The notes under the pieces were generated by a model. That model did not search any database. It was not told where the DNA came from and saw only the letters and a list, made by a program, of their open reading frames with translations. From Paraspadella gotoi (lineage: Eukaryota; Chaetognatha): a stretch of DNA of 64,000 nucleotides. Positions 1-12,280 of this stretch are shown one piece after another. The stretch spans positions 6,127,992 through 6,191,991 of the forward strand of contig CM119267.1 in NCBI GenBank assembly GCA_051294375.1, in the 5' to 3' direction. The position numbers and the translations under genes are program-made. Position 1 is the first letter of the stretch, and each line of letters starts with the position of its first letter.

Positions 1-315
1 AGGGCGATGAGAACGTTTAGATAGGATATCGGGTTACGTTGCGCATCATCTGTGTTGTATTAGTTGTATTAGTTCGGAATAAGAAATTCGTGTTTCTTAC
101 TGCTGGTTTTGTTCTATTTTATTGCGGGATATTTTGTTTATTTACCACCGTTACGTATTTCTGGTCTTATTGTTACGTAGGTTTTTTTTAATGGTGTCGA
201 GTAGATAGTACCTTTGTTCTAGCTAAATTTACTTGTATTTTTGATTGATTCACGTTTAGAAATTAGGCAAAAATTTTAGGGACAATGAAATGGGAATTTG
301 GAAAATAGAATAATA
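1..315. other. Window start: AT-rich upstream region of the OCIAD-like gene
   Basis: AT-rich sequence with no recognisable coding exon. A pyrimidine-poor acceptor-like AG ends at about 279, and a short upstream ORF (ATG at 285, stop ending at 308, 7 codons) precedes the likely OCIAD start. No TATA-like or other promoter motif can be supported. Confidence 0.5.
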
Positions 316-918
316 ATGTCCAATAGAATCGGAAAGCATAAGACCTCCTCTACGGACTTGAGAATTTTGCAAGAATGCGAAAAAGAGGCCTTCGTCAATA
401 AAAGCCTCCCTTTGATGATCGGTATGGGTGTCGGAACGCATTATCTCGTCAAAATTGGCAAACTGACCGCCAATCCGAAGTGGGGATCCTTGGTCAAAGT
501 GAGCTTCGCTGCGCTCTGTGGCAACATTCTCGGCAGACTACTCCACATCGGGACGGTCAAGGAAAAGCTCAAGGCGGAACCCAACTCTTTGCTGGGCCGA
601 GAATTACGGCGCATTGAGGGCTCCCCGCTTCTTGAGCCCACGGATCTAGAAGTTATCGATATTCTGCGTTCGGAAACCCAAGGGCGAGGCGAGGCGAGTC
701 GGGAAAGCGGCTCGTTGGATCACGGTTACGACGAAATGAGGCGCCTGCACAGAGAGAACCCGGCCGCTGTGGCGCCTTCTGTTTCGGAACGGATGAATAA
801 ACCTGTGAGGGACTCGATTCAAGGTTCTTTTGACGACATCCCTCCGGAGGAAAGGCCTATCAACAAGAGGATGCCCGTTCCAAAGAGGAACAAATACGGA
901 GACATCATCGACGACTGA
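316..918 (+). CDS. OCIAD1: OCIA domain-containing protein (OCIAD1/OCIAD2-like)
   Basis: Single-exon gene of 200 aa. The N-terminal third matches the OCIA domain: a Leu-rich EC.KEAF start, a hydrophobic first helix (SLPLMIGMGVGTHYLV), an NPKWGS turn and a second hydrophobic helix (FAALCGNILGRL). OCIA proteins are known to be membrane proteins of mitochondria and endosomes that affect complex III assembly and STAT signalling. The C-terminal half is polar, probably disordered, and ends in a basic/acidic tail. The ATG at 316 is chosen because upstream extension has no ATG in frame. The family is clear; OCIAD1 versus OCIAD2 cannot be decided, so the symbol is provisional. Confidence 0.85.
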   Translation: MSNRIGKHKTSSTDLRILQECEKEAFVNKSLPLMIGMGVGTHYLVKIGKLTANPKWGSLVKVSFAALCGNILGRLLHIGTVKEKLKAEPNSLLGRELRRIEGSPLLEPTDLEVIDILRSETQGRGEASRESGSLDHGYDEMRRLHRENPAAVAPSVSERMNKPVRDSIQGSFDDIPPEERPINKRMPVPKRNKYGDIIDD

Positions 919-1136
919 GTTTTCCGCGATGATTGATGCTTTTTTAAGTTTTTATTTATTTTCGATTGTTGCCAGTCCGTCAGATGCGACGTCTCTTTCG
1001 GACGTTGTATCGTTTTCCTTGGAATCGAACCCTCGTCCCTTTTACGCGAAAGGATTCTTTTCGTGGCAGAATTTACCTGCCGAGCCTCGAACAGACGATC
1101 CGCACAAAAGCAGGATGGATATCGATAATCCACGCG

Positions 1137-2045
1137 ATGTCTTCCCCCGAAACGCGTAGCCTTCTCGAAGATTTCGAGAATGAAGCGGGAAAGAGCAGTC
1201 TCATTCTACCTCATTACCGGCAACACCACAACTGGGACTGCGGAATCGCCTGTCTCAAAATGGTCAGCATTTCCTCCAACCCTTTCATTTCACTTTTTAT
1301 TTTTGACAGTTTGCTTTTTCAAAATTTCATGAAAATAAAAGTTTTTTTTTCTCAAAGCAATTTCCCCCCCCCCACTTGTCTTTATCCGCTTAGGTCCTCT
1401 CTCATTTGGGCCTAAACGAAAACGATGAACTGTCGACCCATTGCGAAAGGCTCGGCTTAAAAACTTCGATCTGGTCGATCGACTTGGCCTACATCCTCGC
1501 CGCATTCGGCATAGACCACAAAATGTTTACCCTCACGCTCGGCGTGGACGAGAACTACCAAAGCGTCGGGTTCTACGCGGAACATTTGAACGAAGACAAT
1601 TCCCGCGTTAACGCCCTCTTTCGAGACAGCAGCCTCCACAACGTGAGAGTCGCCAAGGAATCCGTCGAAACGGAGGCGATTCTACGTCATTTGGAAAATG
1701 GTCAGATCGTCGTCGTCCTAGTCGATTGGAAGAGGATGGATTGTCTCAAATGCAACCCGTTGTACGATTTGAAGATGAGGAGATCAGTCAGCGAACTAGG
1801 GGCCTTTAACGCCGGTTATCAAGGTTCTCTGATGTTAGATTCTTAGAATAATTTTTTTTTATTAATAGCTTTGTTCGTGTTTAGGCCATTTTATTTGCCT
1901 GACGGGAGTGAACCGAGAGAGGAGTCTCATCTACTTTTCGAATCCTTCTTCGGCGCAGTCCGTGTGCGTCTCTCGCTTCGTGGATTTTGAGGCGGCGAGG
2001 AAGGCGTACGGTACCGACGAAGACATCATATTTATTTACAATTGA
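1137..2045 (+). CDS. GUCD1: Guanylyl cyclase domain-containing protein 1 (GUCD1-like)
   Basis: Three exons (1137-1262, 1394-1823, 1885-2045) give 238 aa, the usual family length. The opening NWDCGIACLKM resembles the Cys-containing start of C39/bacteriocin-peptidase-like folds; SIWSIDLAYIL, FTLTLGVD and the closing YGTDEDIIF are GUCD1 signatures. The name comes from an early similarity; enzymatic guanylyl cyclase activity is not established for this family. Introns are phase 0 and phase 1. An in-frame ATG at 984 would add 51 Arg-rich residues, but the 1137 start matches family length better. METAP1 begins 162 bp downstream on the same strand. Confidence 0.9.
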
Positions 2046-2159
2046 TAATGGTTTTATTACGTTGGATCAAAAATTTTATTTAACATTCACTAAATACACT
2101 AAAAAAACATTTTCGATGGTACGCTTTGCTCAAAAACTAATTCCAGATTTACCTCAGAA

Positions 2160-2169
2160 TTTCTTTTAG
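2160..2169 (+). other. Acceptor-like site before METAP1
   Basis: A pyrimidine tract ending TTTTAG sits 38 nt before the METAP1 ATG and 124 nt after the GUCD1 stop. It could be a spliced-leader acceptor or the end of a 5' UTR intron. Confidence 0.4.
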
Positions 2170-2207
2170 GTTAGAATTCGGAATAAAATAACAAAAAAAA
2201 AAACAAA

Positions 2208-4841
2208 ATGGCCACCGCGGTCGAACGAACTTGCGAGACTCCTGGGTGCGACAAAGAAGCTAAGCTGCAGTGTCCCACTTGTATCAAGTTGGAAGTTGAA
2301 GGCTCCTTTTTTTGTTCACAAGAGTGCTTCAAGGGATTCTGGAACGAACACAAGGCCATTCACAAGACTGCCAAGGCCAAGGCCTCGTTAACAGCCAACG
2401 GTGTGCCCGGGGGCAAAGTCGCCGAGACCTACAACCCTTGGCCCAGTTATTCCTTCACGGGCAAACTGCGACCTTTCCCGCAATCGGCCAAGCGGGAAGC
2501 GAAGCCTGGCGTCGCTCGTCCGGACTACGCGGATCACAGAGAAGGCTTTCCGGCTAGCGAAAGAGCGGCCAGGGGTTCTTCGGTCATCAAGACGCTCAAT
2601 GACGCCGAGTTGGAGGACATGAGACTGGCGTGCAAGCTGGCGAGAGAGGTGAGCGTTTTGAACGTATCTTGATTGTTTTTTGGTAGCCCCACTCAATGGG
2701 GTTATCAAAAAATTCTAAAAAATATATAGTACATGCTCAAATGAAAATTTATACAGTTCAATGGACAAAAAATTTCTTATAAGACCCTAGAATACCCTAC
2801 TAATTAAGTTTTAAATATTTATAGATACAAATGCTAAAAATTTTTAAAGAAATTTTACATTTAAAGATGAAATTCAGATAGCTCATAAAAGGTTTTATGG
2901 ACAAAGTATAATTATTTTTTGAATATTTTATTGGGTCAAATATAAGTAAAACCAGTTTTTTACATTTTTACTGGGAAAATGTAAGATTTTTTAAAAGCTG
3001 TAAATATATCTTTCATTTAACTTTTTATGCTGTATCAGAATCCAATTATAGGATTTTTATAAAAAAGATTTTCTCTATATAATAATATAATAATTTTAAT
3101 TAAGCTCGAACACTCGGAAGAAAGTATTTTTGACAAAAAATACTTTAATACTAAAATCTATGCTTATGATATATTATTTTAATGATGTGTACACACATTA
3201 GCATTTTAATTTGATCGGGTATGGTTTTGTGTAAATCCTCTATCGATGTCTCTCTCTGTTAGTTCTTTTATTTATGGTTTTATGGCGGTATATTCACACC
3301 GCCTCACATCCACCATCGTTCAGACAATACCATTGACTCAGAGTAGGGTGTTGAAAAATAACGAAATATAACAAATCAAGTGAGGTACATAGCTATTTTA
3401 GTGTAATAAAGTCTGTAGAATTCGATGATGATAACCATTTTTTTGTATAGTCTCATCTTCTTTGTCGGAAATGGCGATATTTGCAGCATATAAGGTGCTA
3501 TTAAAATGGAGCAAACATTGTAGAGTATAAGAAACTCAAATTATTAAGATTTTATAAAAGCCATATTTAATTTACATAATATAAAAATAAAGACCCATAT
3601 AAATATTTTGGTAAGTTTATTTACAAATTTTATATTTTATTAATAGTTTGTTAGCTATAATTATTAATAAATAATAATAAAACATAAGCTAAAATGAAAA
3701 AATTAAAATTTTAAAACCNNNNNNNNNNTTCAACGCTCTACTCAGAGGGGGAACGCACCATCCCAAGCATTGTGTTCCATCCATTCCACAGTCCTAACGA
3801 CTTTTCACTGTGTTGGCAAAGCGAGACCGTTCTAGGGTAACCGCGCCAGTGACAGGAGGCGTCCCTGAGGGTCGGAAGCCCCCAAAGCCAACAGTGAGAT
3901 GCCCCATCCCAATGGGCATCACTGGCAACCCGGCTGTTGCCATAGTTTCCCCTTTTCTTTAACTTTTAATTTTAACAGGTTCTCGACGAAGGAGCGGCCG
4001 CTATTGCCGTGGGAGTGACCACTGACGAGATTGATCGCGTGGTGCACGAGGCTTGCATGGAACGCGACTGCTACCCTTCGCCCCTCAATTATTACACTTT
4101 CCCCAAATCATGTTGTACTTCAGTCAACGAAGTCATTTGTCACGGGATTCCAGACATGCGCCCCTTAGCTAATGGGGACATCGTTAATCTTGACGTCACT
4201 GTTTATCACAGAGGTGAAGGAAACTTAACTATCCTTCTCCGCTGAATCCCAAACACGAGACTAAATAAAAATCCTCTTTGACCTCAGGATATCACGGAGA
4301 TCTGAACGAGACATTCTTCGTGGGTCAAGTGGACGAGGAATCGAAAAAGCTGGTCCGCGTGGCGTGGGAATGTTTAGACAACGCCATCAAGATGGTCAAA
4401 CCGGGAGAAAAATACCGAGAACTCGGCAGCGTCATCCAAAAGCACGCTCAATCCAACGGGTATTCCGTCGTTCGATCTTACTGCGGTCATGGCATCCACA
4501 ATCTCTTTCATACGGCCCCCAACGTGCCTCATTATGCTAAGAACAAAGCCGTTGGCATCATGAAGCCTGGTGAGATTCTCTTTGTTGTAAAGTCAGGCGA
4601 CTCGATTTTTTTAACTTTATTACTCTTATCACTTCCAGGTCATTGCTTTACGATAGAACCAATGATAAACTCTGGCGTCTATCGAGACGTAACGTGGCCC
4701 GACAATTGGACCGCAGTGACGACTGACGGGCGACGGTCCGCTCAGTTCGAACACACCCTCGTCGTCACCGAAAGTGGTTGCGACATTCTGACTGCGAGGC
4801 AGGCTAAAGACGGTCAACCATGGTTTATGGATTCCTTGTGA
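2208..4841 (+). CDS. METAP1: Methionine aminopeptidase 1
   Basis: Four exons (2208-2648, 3979-4213, 4288-4569, 4639-4841) encode 386 aa, which to my memory equals the human length. The enzyme removes initiator Met from nascent chains at the ribosome. The N-terminus carries the paired Cys/His zinc finger ([17 protein letters not shown], then CSQEC and H..H) that binds ribosomes. The pita-bread catalytic domain follows, with all five metal ligands visible: Asp in NLDVTVY, Asp in YHGDLNETF, His in FHTAPNVPH, Glu in FTIEPM and Glu in QFEHTL. Intron 1 is unusually long (1,330 bp), repeat-bearing and contains an assembly gap; the others are under 75 bp. Confidence 0.97.
3342..3745. repeat. Possible terminally inverted element around the gap
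   Basis: GAGTAG.G.GTTGAA at about 3342-3357 reappears inverted (TTCAACGCTCTACTC) at 3729-3743, directly beside the N gap. The match is short and imperfect (about 13 of 15), so this may be the remains of a DNA element or coincidence. Confidence 0.3.
3719..3728. other. Assembly gap (10 N)
   Basis: Ten N bases inside METAP1 intron 1. The round number suggests a scaffold gap of unknown true size at the junction with a repeat. Confidence 0.95.
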
Positions 4842-5233
4842 CCGTTCACGAAAATATAGGGAAATTGGAAAAACGGGGAAAATTTATGTCAAAGGAATGG
4901 AACAGTTTTCGGGATTTTGTATAGATTCGATGGCGAACAGTTAGTGTTATTTTTTACTCTGTTTATTTTTTTTTATTTGCTAGTCAGCTAATGTTACCAG
5001 ACGTACATTTTTCCGCGATATATCGATTCTGTCGAATATTTGACTCTTCTTCCTCAGCAGACTCCCGATGACTTTCGCTTCCATACGTTTTTTTTTTTTT
5101 TTTTGAGTGTTTTTGGTTTTAAATTATGATTAGGAATTAATGTAATGAAATCCAGAATTTGTTTTATTCATGTTTGTTATTTCCTTTTGTAATACAAGGC
5201 TTAGGGTTTATTTAAAGGGGTTGGACAACGTCA

Positions 5234-7566
<2,333 letters not shown>

Positions 7567-8370
7567 ACCCTAAAGTAGTTAGGTAAACTACAAGACTTAT
7601 TTGTAGACAATGTCTTTGACGCTTCTCTTTTCCGAAGTTCGGAAAAGTACTTAAAAATGGGTAGGGGGGAAAATCGAGAAGGTGGGAAAAACGTGGTTCG
7701 AGCCAGTTTATCATTTGACCTCGTTGCCGAAGTTTTCTGTGTGGTGTGTGTAATTCTGACAAAGGGACTTTGGTGCTAAAGCATTATGATAAGGTGATCC
7801 ACAGTATTTTGATCTGAATTTTTCTGATTACCTCGTTATCCTGGGGTTATTTTTTTTTAGAAATTTTATCTAGTTTTTTTATTGTACCAAATAATAAATA
7901 TCCCACCGGTGAATTCATGAAAAGTGGCACTTAATTAATAATAAAATGTTTTTATTTTTCTCTAACCGAACGTTATCTTATGCAGAGTTAGATGTGAAAG
8001 GAAAAGCTTATGTTGTTGCTTTTATATCTGCGCTTGGAAATGAATTTTTAAAAGCCCAGCTACTAACCGTTAATCCTTGAATTTGAGGTACGAACAATTT
8101 CATATTCCTCACCTCCTGATTTCATTCATTGCCGCGAAGTGTTGTGCCGCTTCGCCTGCTTTCAATGTCTCGGTAATTATTTATATGTTGATTGAATCGA
8201 AATACTTCAGCTTCAAGCGGAAACAAAAATTTAAAATTCACGTGATCTTTTTTTGTAATAAAAAAACGATTGTAAACTATTTGCATGTTTCGATTGTTTA
8301 TTTTTTTACACGAAGTTAGCCCAAACTGAAATCGAAATCAGCGGTGGACGAGGAACAAGACAAAGTGAAA
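7567..8370. other. Intergenic spacer ADSS-CCDC77
   Basis: About 800 bp of AT-rich sequence. No coding exon, RNA gene or repeat could be supported. A T-rich stretch followed by AG (TTATTTTTTTACACGAAGTTAG, cut here to its landmarks) ends near 8320, ahead of the CCDC77 start. Confidence 0.5.
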
Positions 8371-10478
8371 ATGGCTTCTGGGGACGCCGGTGACAATCCC
8401 CCTCCCATCACCTCGGAGTCACTTCCCCCTATCGAGGAGCGCCTTGCCGATCTGCGGCCCTCTCGTCAACTCTTGGAATTCTACCGGCAAAAGATCGCCG
8501 AGTACGACGACGAATACCAAGAGTTACTGAAGCGTTTTGAGACTCTCAACGCATCGCAAGAGGACATGATCAAAATGGAAACCGATTTGCGCGGAAGAGA
8601 GGCTGAGATTCATCAACTGCAGAAGGCGCTCAGCGACATTCAAGTCTTCCTCATGCAAGAACGCGAGCACGTTGTCCGCTTGTACAGCGAAAATGACAGA
8701 CTCAAGCTCCAACAGTTCGAGGATAGTAAAAAAATTCAAGTGAGTCTAGATGTACATATTAAATAGGATAGTTTTTAAAATTTCAAGATTTATTTTATCT
8801 CAGGCTCTTTTGGCATTTATGGGAGGAAAGAATGCCGGAAGTAGAGAACCCGGGGAGGTGACCTATTTTCATCGAGAACCGCCATCACGGGCGATCGTGG
8901 AAGAGGTCAATTTACTCCATGATGAAGTTGGACGAGAGCGAGAGCGGAGGCCCAATGTTCTGCTCCCATCTGACCTTGATCCTAACAAAGGTATTTGTCT
9001 CCCGAACCAATACGTCGTTTATAATCATATTTCCACATTTTATTTTCCTCCGATTTTCAGCTCCTTCGAAAAAAACGCGATCCGCGCGTAACAAACCCAC
9101 GGCGACTCTCTCAACCGAAGCAGAACCAGAAAATGGGACGGAATCGGAAGTGATGCGTCTCAAAATAAAGGCGCTCCAAGCTCAATTGGAGGAAGTGACG
9201 CGGACGTCGCGCGAGCAGATCGACGTGTTGACTGAGGACCGACGGGTGGCGCGCGAGGAGAGTGACGCTAGGGTGGACAAAGCCGAGGAGAGAATGGAAG
9301 CCATGCGGGTTAAACACGATCGAGTTCAGGAGTTGCTGAGGCAAACGACCCAGGTTTCTGAATCGGGAAGAAATCATTTTTGTAATTTATGGGCTAATTT
9401 TATTATTTGTTACTTTTAGGATCTTCTCACGGAAAAACAGAATCATCGGGCGGCGGAACGTCAATGGATGTTGGAGAAGGATCGTCTTTTGCGGGACTTG
9501 GAGGAAGCCAGGGATCGAGGATACGAGAGCGACGGAATCGACGAAAACGAACTCGATCCCACCGTCGACGGGAATCTCGGTCCCCGCCAAGCCGACGTTG
9601 TCATCGGAAGTTGCCCCGACCTCGCGACCGCATCGTGCAGAGTCGCTGGGGAGAGAGGGCCTCGCGATGCCGATTCAACAGCGGCGAAGCTGACCGCGGA
9701 TCACAGCGCCCAGACTTTGATACCCTCGCTCGGTAAGAGTTATTTGTGTTAGTTGGGGATCGATAGTGAATCGCTATTAGTGATTTGTTTTTATTGTATC
9801 GCACGATGAACTTCTTATTAAGGCACTTTACCACCTCGACCGACGCGTTCAACTCAACGACTTTCAGGCCGAGGCCTCTCGAGTCGCAGCGTTAGAGTCG
9901 CCGATGCCGTCTTGGAGCAACGGGAAAAACAGCACCAGCTGGAGATAGAGGCGAGTCTGGGCTTTAATAATATTGATTAAATTGTTTTTTAATATTTTAT
10001 CATCCTCTATTTCCTCCCCCTCATCTTTTCTGTCCCAATCCTGCAGGCTCTTCAGAACCAACTCATTCAAGCCAACAAATTGTCGGAAATGTACCGAGAC
10101 CAAGTCATCGGGGTGGAGAGTGAGTTGAGCCGATTGCGCGAAGAGGACAGCCTCAACCGAACCGTCTACAAGGAACGTTCGGACAGCATGGCGCAACGGC
10201 TCAAGCAAATGAAAGATAGACACGCCGCTCTGGAGCGGCGAAGGCTCTTGGAGGCCGAAGGCTACCGCACGGACATTCGACTTTTGAGGAACCGACTCAA
10301 GGATGCCGAGAAACAGATTTATAAATTGACGGTTTCCCTTCCGGTCGCCGACGGTGACGACATGGCTATCCTGAAGGAAGTGAAGGCCGGATCGGCCAGA
10401 GCGAAAAAAGCCCAGGGAGAGGTCAATCTGTTAAAAGCCAAGGTTTACGGTTTGGAACATCAGTTGAGAAGGCTTTGA
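8371..10478 (+). CDS. CCDC77: Coiled-coil domain-containing protein 77
   Basis: Six exons (8371-8739, 8804-8990, 9061-9353, 9420-9732, 9868-9950, 10047-10478) encode 558 aa. Recognition rests on LPPIEERLADLRPSRQLLEF, the QKALSDIQVFLMQEREHV block, GEVTYFHREPP, WMLEKDRLLRDLEEA and the C-terminal ALERRRLLEAEGYRTDI segment, all characteristic of this centrosome/basal-body protein. Coiled-coil heptads fill most of the chain. Exon 4 ends in a polar, non-coiled linker. The fifth intron requires a GC donor (GAG|GCGAGT at 9951) to keep the frame. The ATG at 8371 is the first in frame. Presence fits an animal with cilia. Confidence 0.92.
9951..10046 (+). other. Probable GC-AG intron in CCDC77
   Basis: Both flanking exons are read confidently in phase 0. 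The only boundary keeping frame with a donor-like context is GAG|GCGAGT, paired with CCTGCAG|. A GT donor three bases later (GCGA|GTCTGG) would break the frame. Confidence 0.6.
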
Positions 10479-10901
10479 TTGTTGATTTATTTTAATTTTT
10501 GTATTCATTGATAGTAAATTGCCTCATACCAATATTATTTGTTATCTTTTGTCAATTTTATTAAGATAATTGTCTATTGTCAAAATGTTTTAAACATTGC
10601 TGAACTGAAGAATCACAAGACATGACAAGATCATAAAAAAAGTTGCGCAATCCTAAAAAATCTTATGTAATGTTGCGAAATTATTAACTCAGTTCGAACT
10701 AATTCGCTTCGCCTTGGCAATCGTGCTGAATGAAGTTATTCCTTTCCAGTCCTTCCCGTTTTGCAATAGCGAACGAATTCTATATACCATTCCATTAACC
10801 TCAGAAAAGCTTCAAAAAGGAAAGAACTGCCTCAATAACTGCTTTTTATGCAGTTTGTTTCGAAATCGCGATTCCACATCATAAACGTTCCTTTGCTCAA
10901 A
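10479..10901. other. Intergenic spacer CCDC77-YRDC
   Basis: AT-rich, no coding exon seen. CTTTTTATGCAG ending at 10853 looks like a splice acceptor and contains the more upstream in-frame ATG (10848) of YRDC. Confidence 0.45.
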
Positions 10902-11747
10902 ATGTCCCTCAACTCTCACAATCGCGCGGAAACTTTCGCCTCTCAGAATCTCAAAGAGAATGTCCGAAAAGTTGTCAAGCTCGCGGAAAGGCGGGAGGTC
11001 GTCGTCGAACGGGCTTCACGAGTTCTCCTTGACAACGGCGTTGTCGCCCTTCCCACGGACACCTTGTACGGCTTGGCCGGTCAAGCCCAGAGTACCGTAG
11101 CTGTTGAAAGGATTTACGGCATCAAGGAAAGGCACAACGAAAAACCTTTGGCCATCTGCGTCGGTGATATTGCGGATGTTTACAAGTGGGCCCATGTTCA
11201 TTGCGATGGGTCGCTATTGGAAAAGCTTTTGCCAGGTGAAGTTCCGATTCTTATTATACAGAATTCCAACGGGTGGCCTATCGATATTTTGTTGGATTTG
11301 CTCAATTGATTTTTTTTCATGATTTCTTCAGGTCCAGTGACGCTTCTCTTCAAGCGCAAACCGGAATTAAACCCAGACCTGAACCCAGGAGTCGGCGCAA
11401 TTGGAATCCGCATCCCAGACTCTGACTTCATCCGTGATCTTTGTCGCGCTTGTCAGGCCCCGCTTGCGCTGACCAGCGCTAATGCCAGCGCCGCGCTTAG
11501 CACCCTCTGCGTCGACGAGTTCGAGTACCTTTGGCCCAAAATCGATCTCATTGTCGACGGTGGAGCCATCGGAGCCCAAGAGGGCGTGGAGGGAGAATCG
11601 GCTTCGTCGACGCCCACCTCGCGCGAAGGTTCGACCGTCGTCGATTTGACCCGGCCCCGTCGATTCCGCATTATCCGAGCCGGTTCGGCCTTGATAGGAA
11701 CGCGGGACGTTTTAAGGCGCGAGTACGGCATGGATGAGGACGAATGA
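10902..11747 (+). CDS. YRDC: Threonylcarbamoyl-AMP synthase (YrdC domain protein)
   Basis: Two exons (10902-11235, 11332-11747) encode 249 aa. The enzyme makes threonylcarbamoyl-AMP for the universal t6A37 modification of ANN-decoding tRNAs. The Sua5/YciO/YrdC fold is shown by ALPTDTLYGLAGQA, the KERHNEKPLAICV loop, PGPVTLLFKRKPELN across the intron, GIRIPDSDF and PLALTSANAS, with the GSTVVDLT strand near the end. ATG 10902 has A at -3 and lies downstream of an acceptor-like site; ATG 10848, in frame, would add 18 residues that could act as a mitochondrial leader. The intron is phase 1, 96 bp. Confidence 0.95.
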
Positions 11748-12280
11748 GCTTTGAAAAAACTTGGTTGACAATCGACACACACGTTGGTATCTTCAGGGCC
11801 TTATTTATTTTTTACGATCTTGTTTCGTAATTAGTTTTGGAAAATTTAATGTTTATTGTTATCTGTTGCCTTAACTTCTCAGATTAGAAAATTCAACCGA
11901 ATTGCTTTTCGGACAAACTATCGTAGGTTTTGCATGAAATCATCATGTGAAATTATTAATTAAAAATTGTTTGTGATAACCTTTTTGTGAATCATTTACA
12001 GCTATGAATTTTTAAAATTAATAATAATAAATATTTTTTGTAAATTGTGATTTTTTTTCTTCTAAGATTGACGAAATAAGTTAGTTTCACCAATTAAATA
12101 GCCAGAATAGTAGCACACCGAAGATGAGCTGTATTTTTATTTTTATTTTATTTTTTTTTGTAACAAGGAAATTATGACGATGGCCAAGCTGGTCTTGAGT
12201 CATCGTCGATTAAACAATTTGACGCTATAGATTAATGGCATGATTAACATTGAAATCGATTCCCAGTTCAACTGTGATCC
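11748..12280. other. Intergenic spacer YRDC-RICTOR
   Basis: AT-rich with T and A homopolymers. No gene, RNA or clear repeat is seen. An acceptor-like TTCCCAG ends near 12266, about 14 nt before the RICTOR ATG. Confidence 0.45.

Larger units (their letters stand above)
2649..3978. other. METAP1 intron 1, long and repeat-containing
   Basis: This 1,330-bp intron is about 15 times the local norm. Its left part is AT-rich. The right part (about 3729-3960) is distinctly more GC-rich and looks like an inserted element, with an imperfect hairpin around GATGCCCC...GGGCATC near 3898-3920. No transposase or reverse-transcriptase reading frame is seen. Confidence 0.6.
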
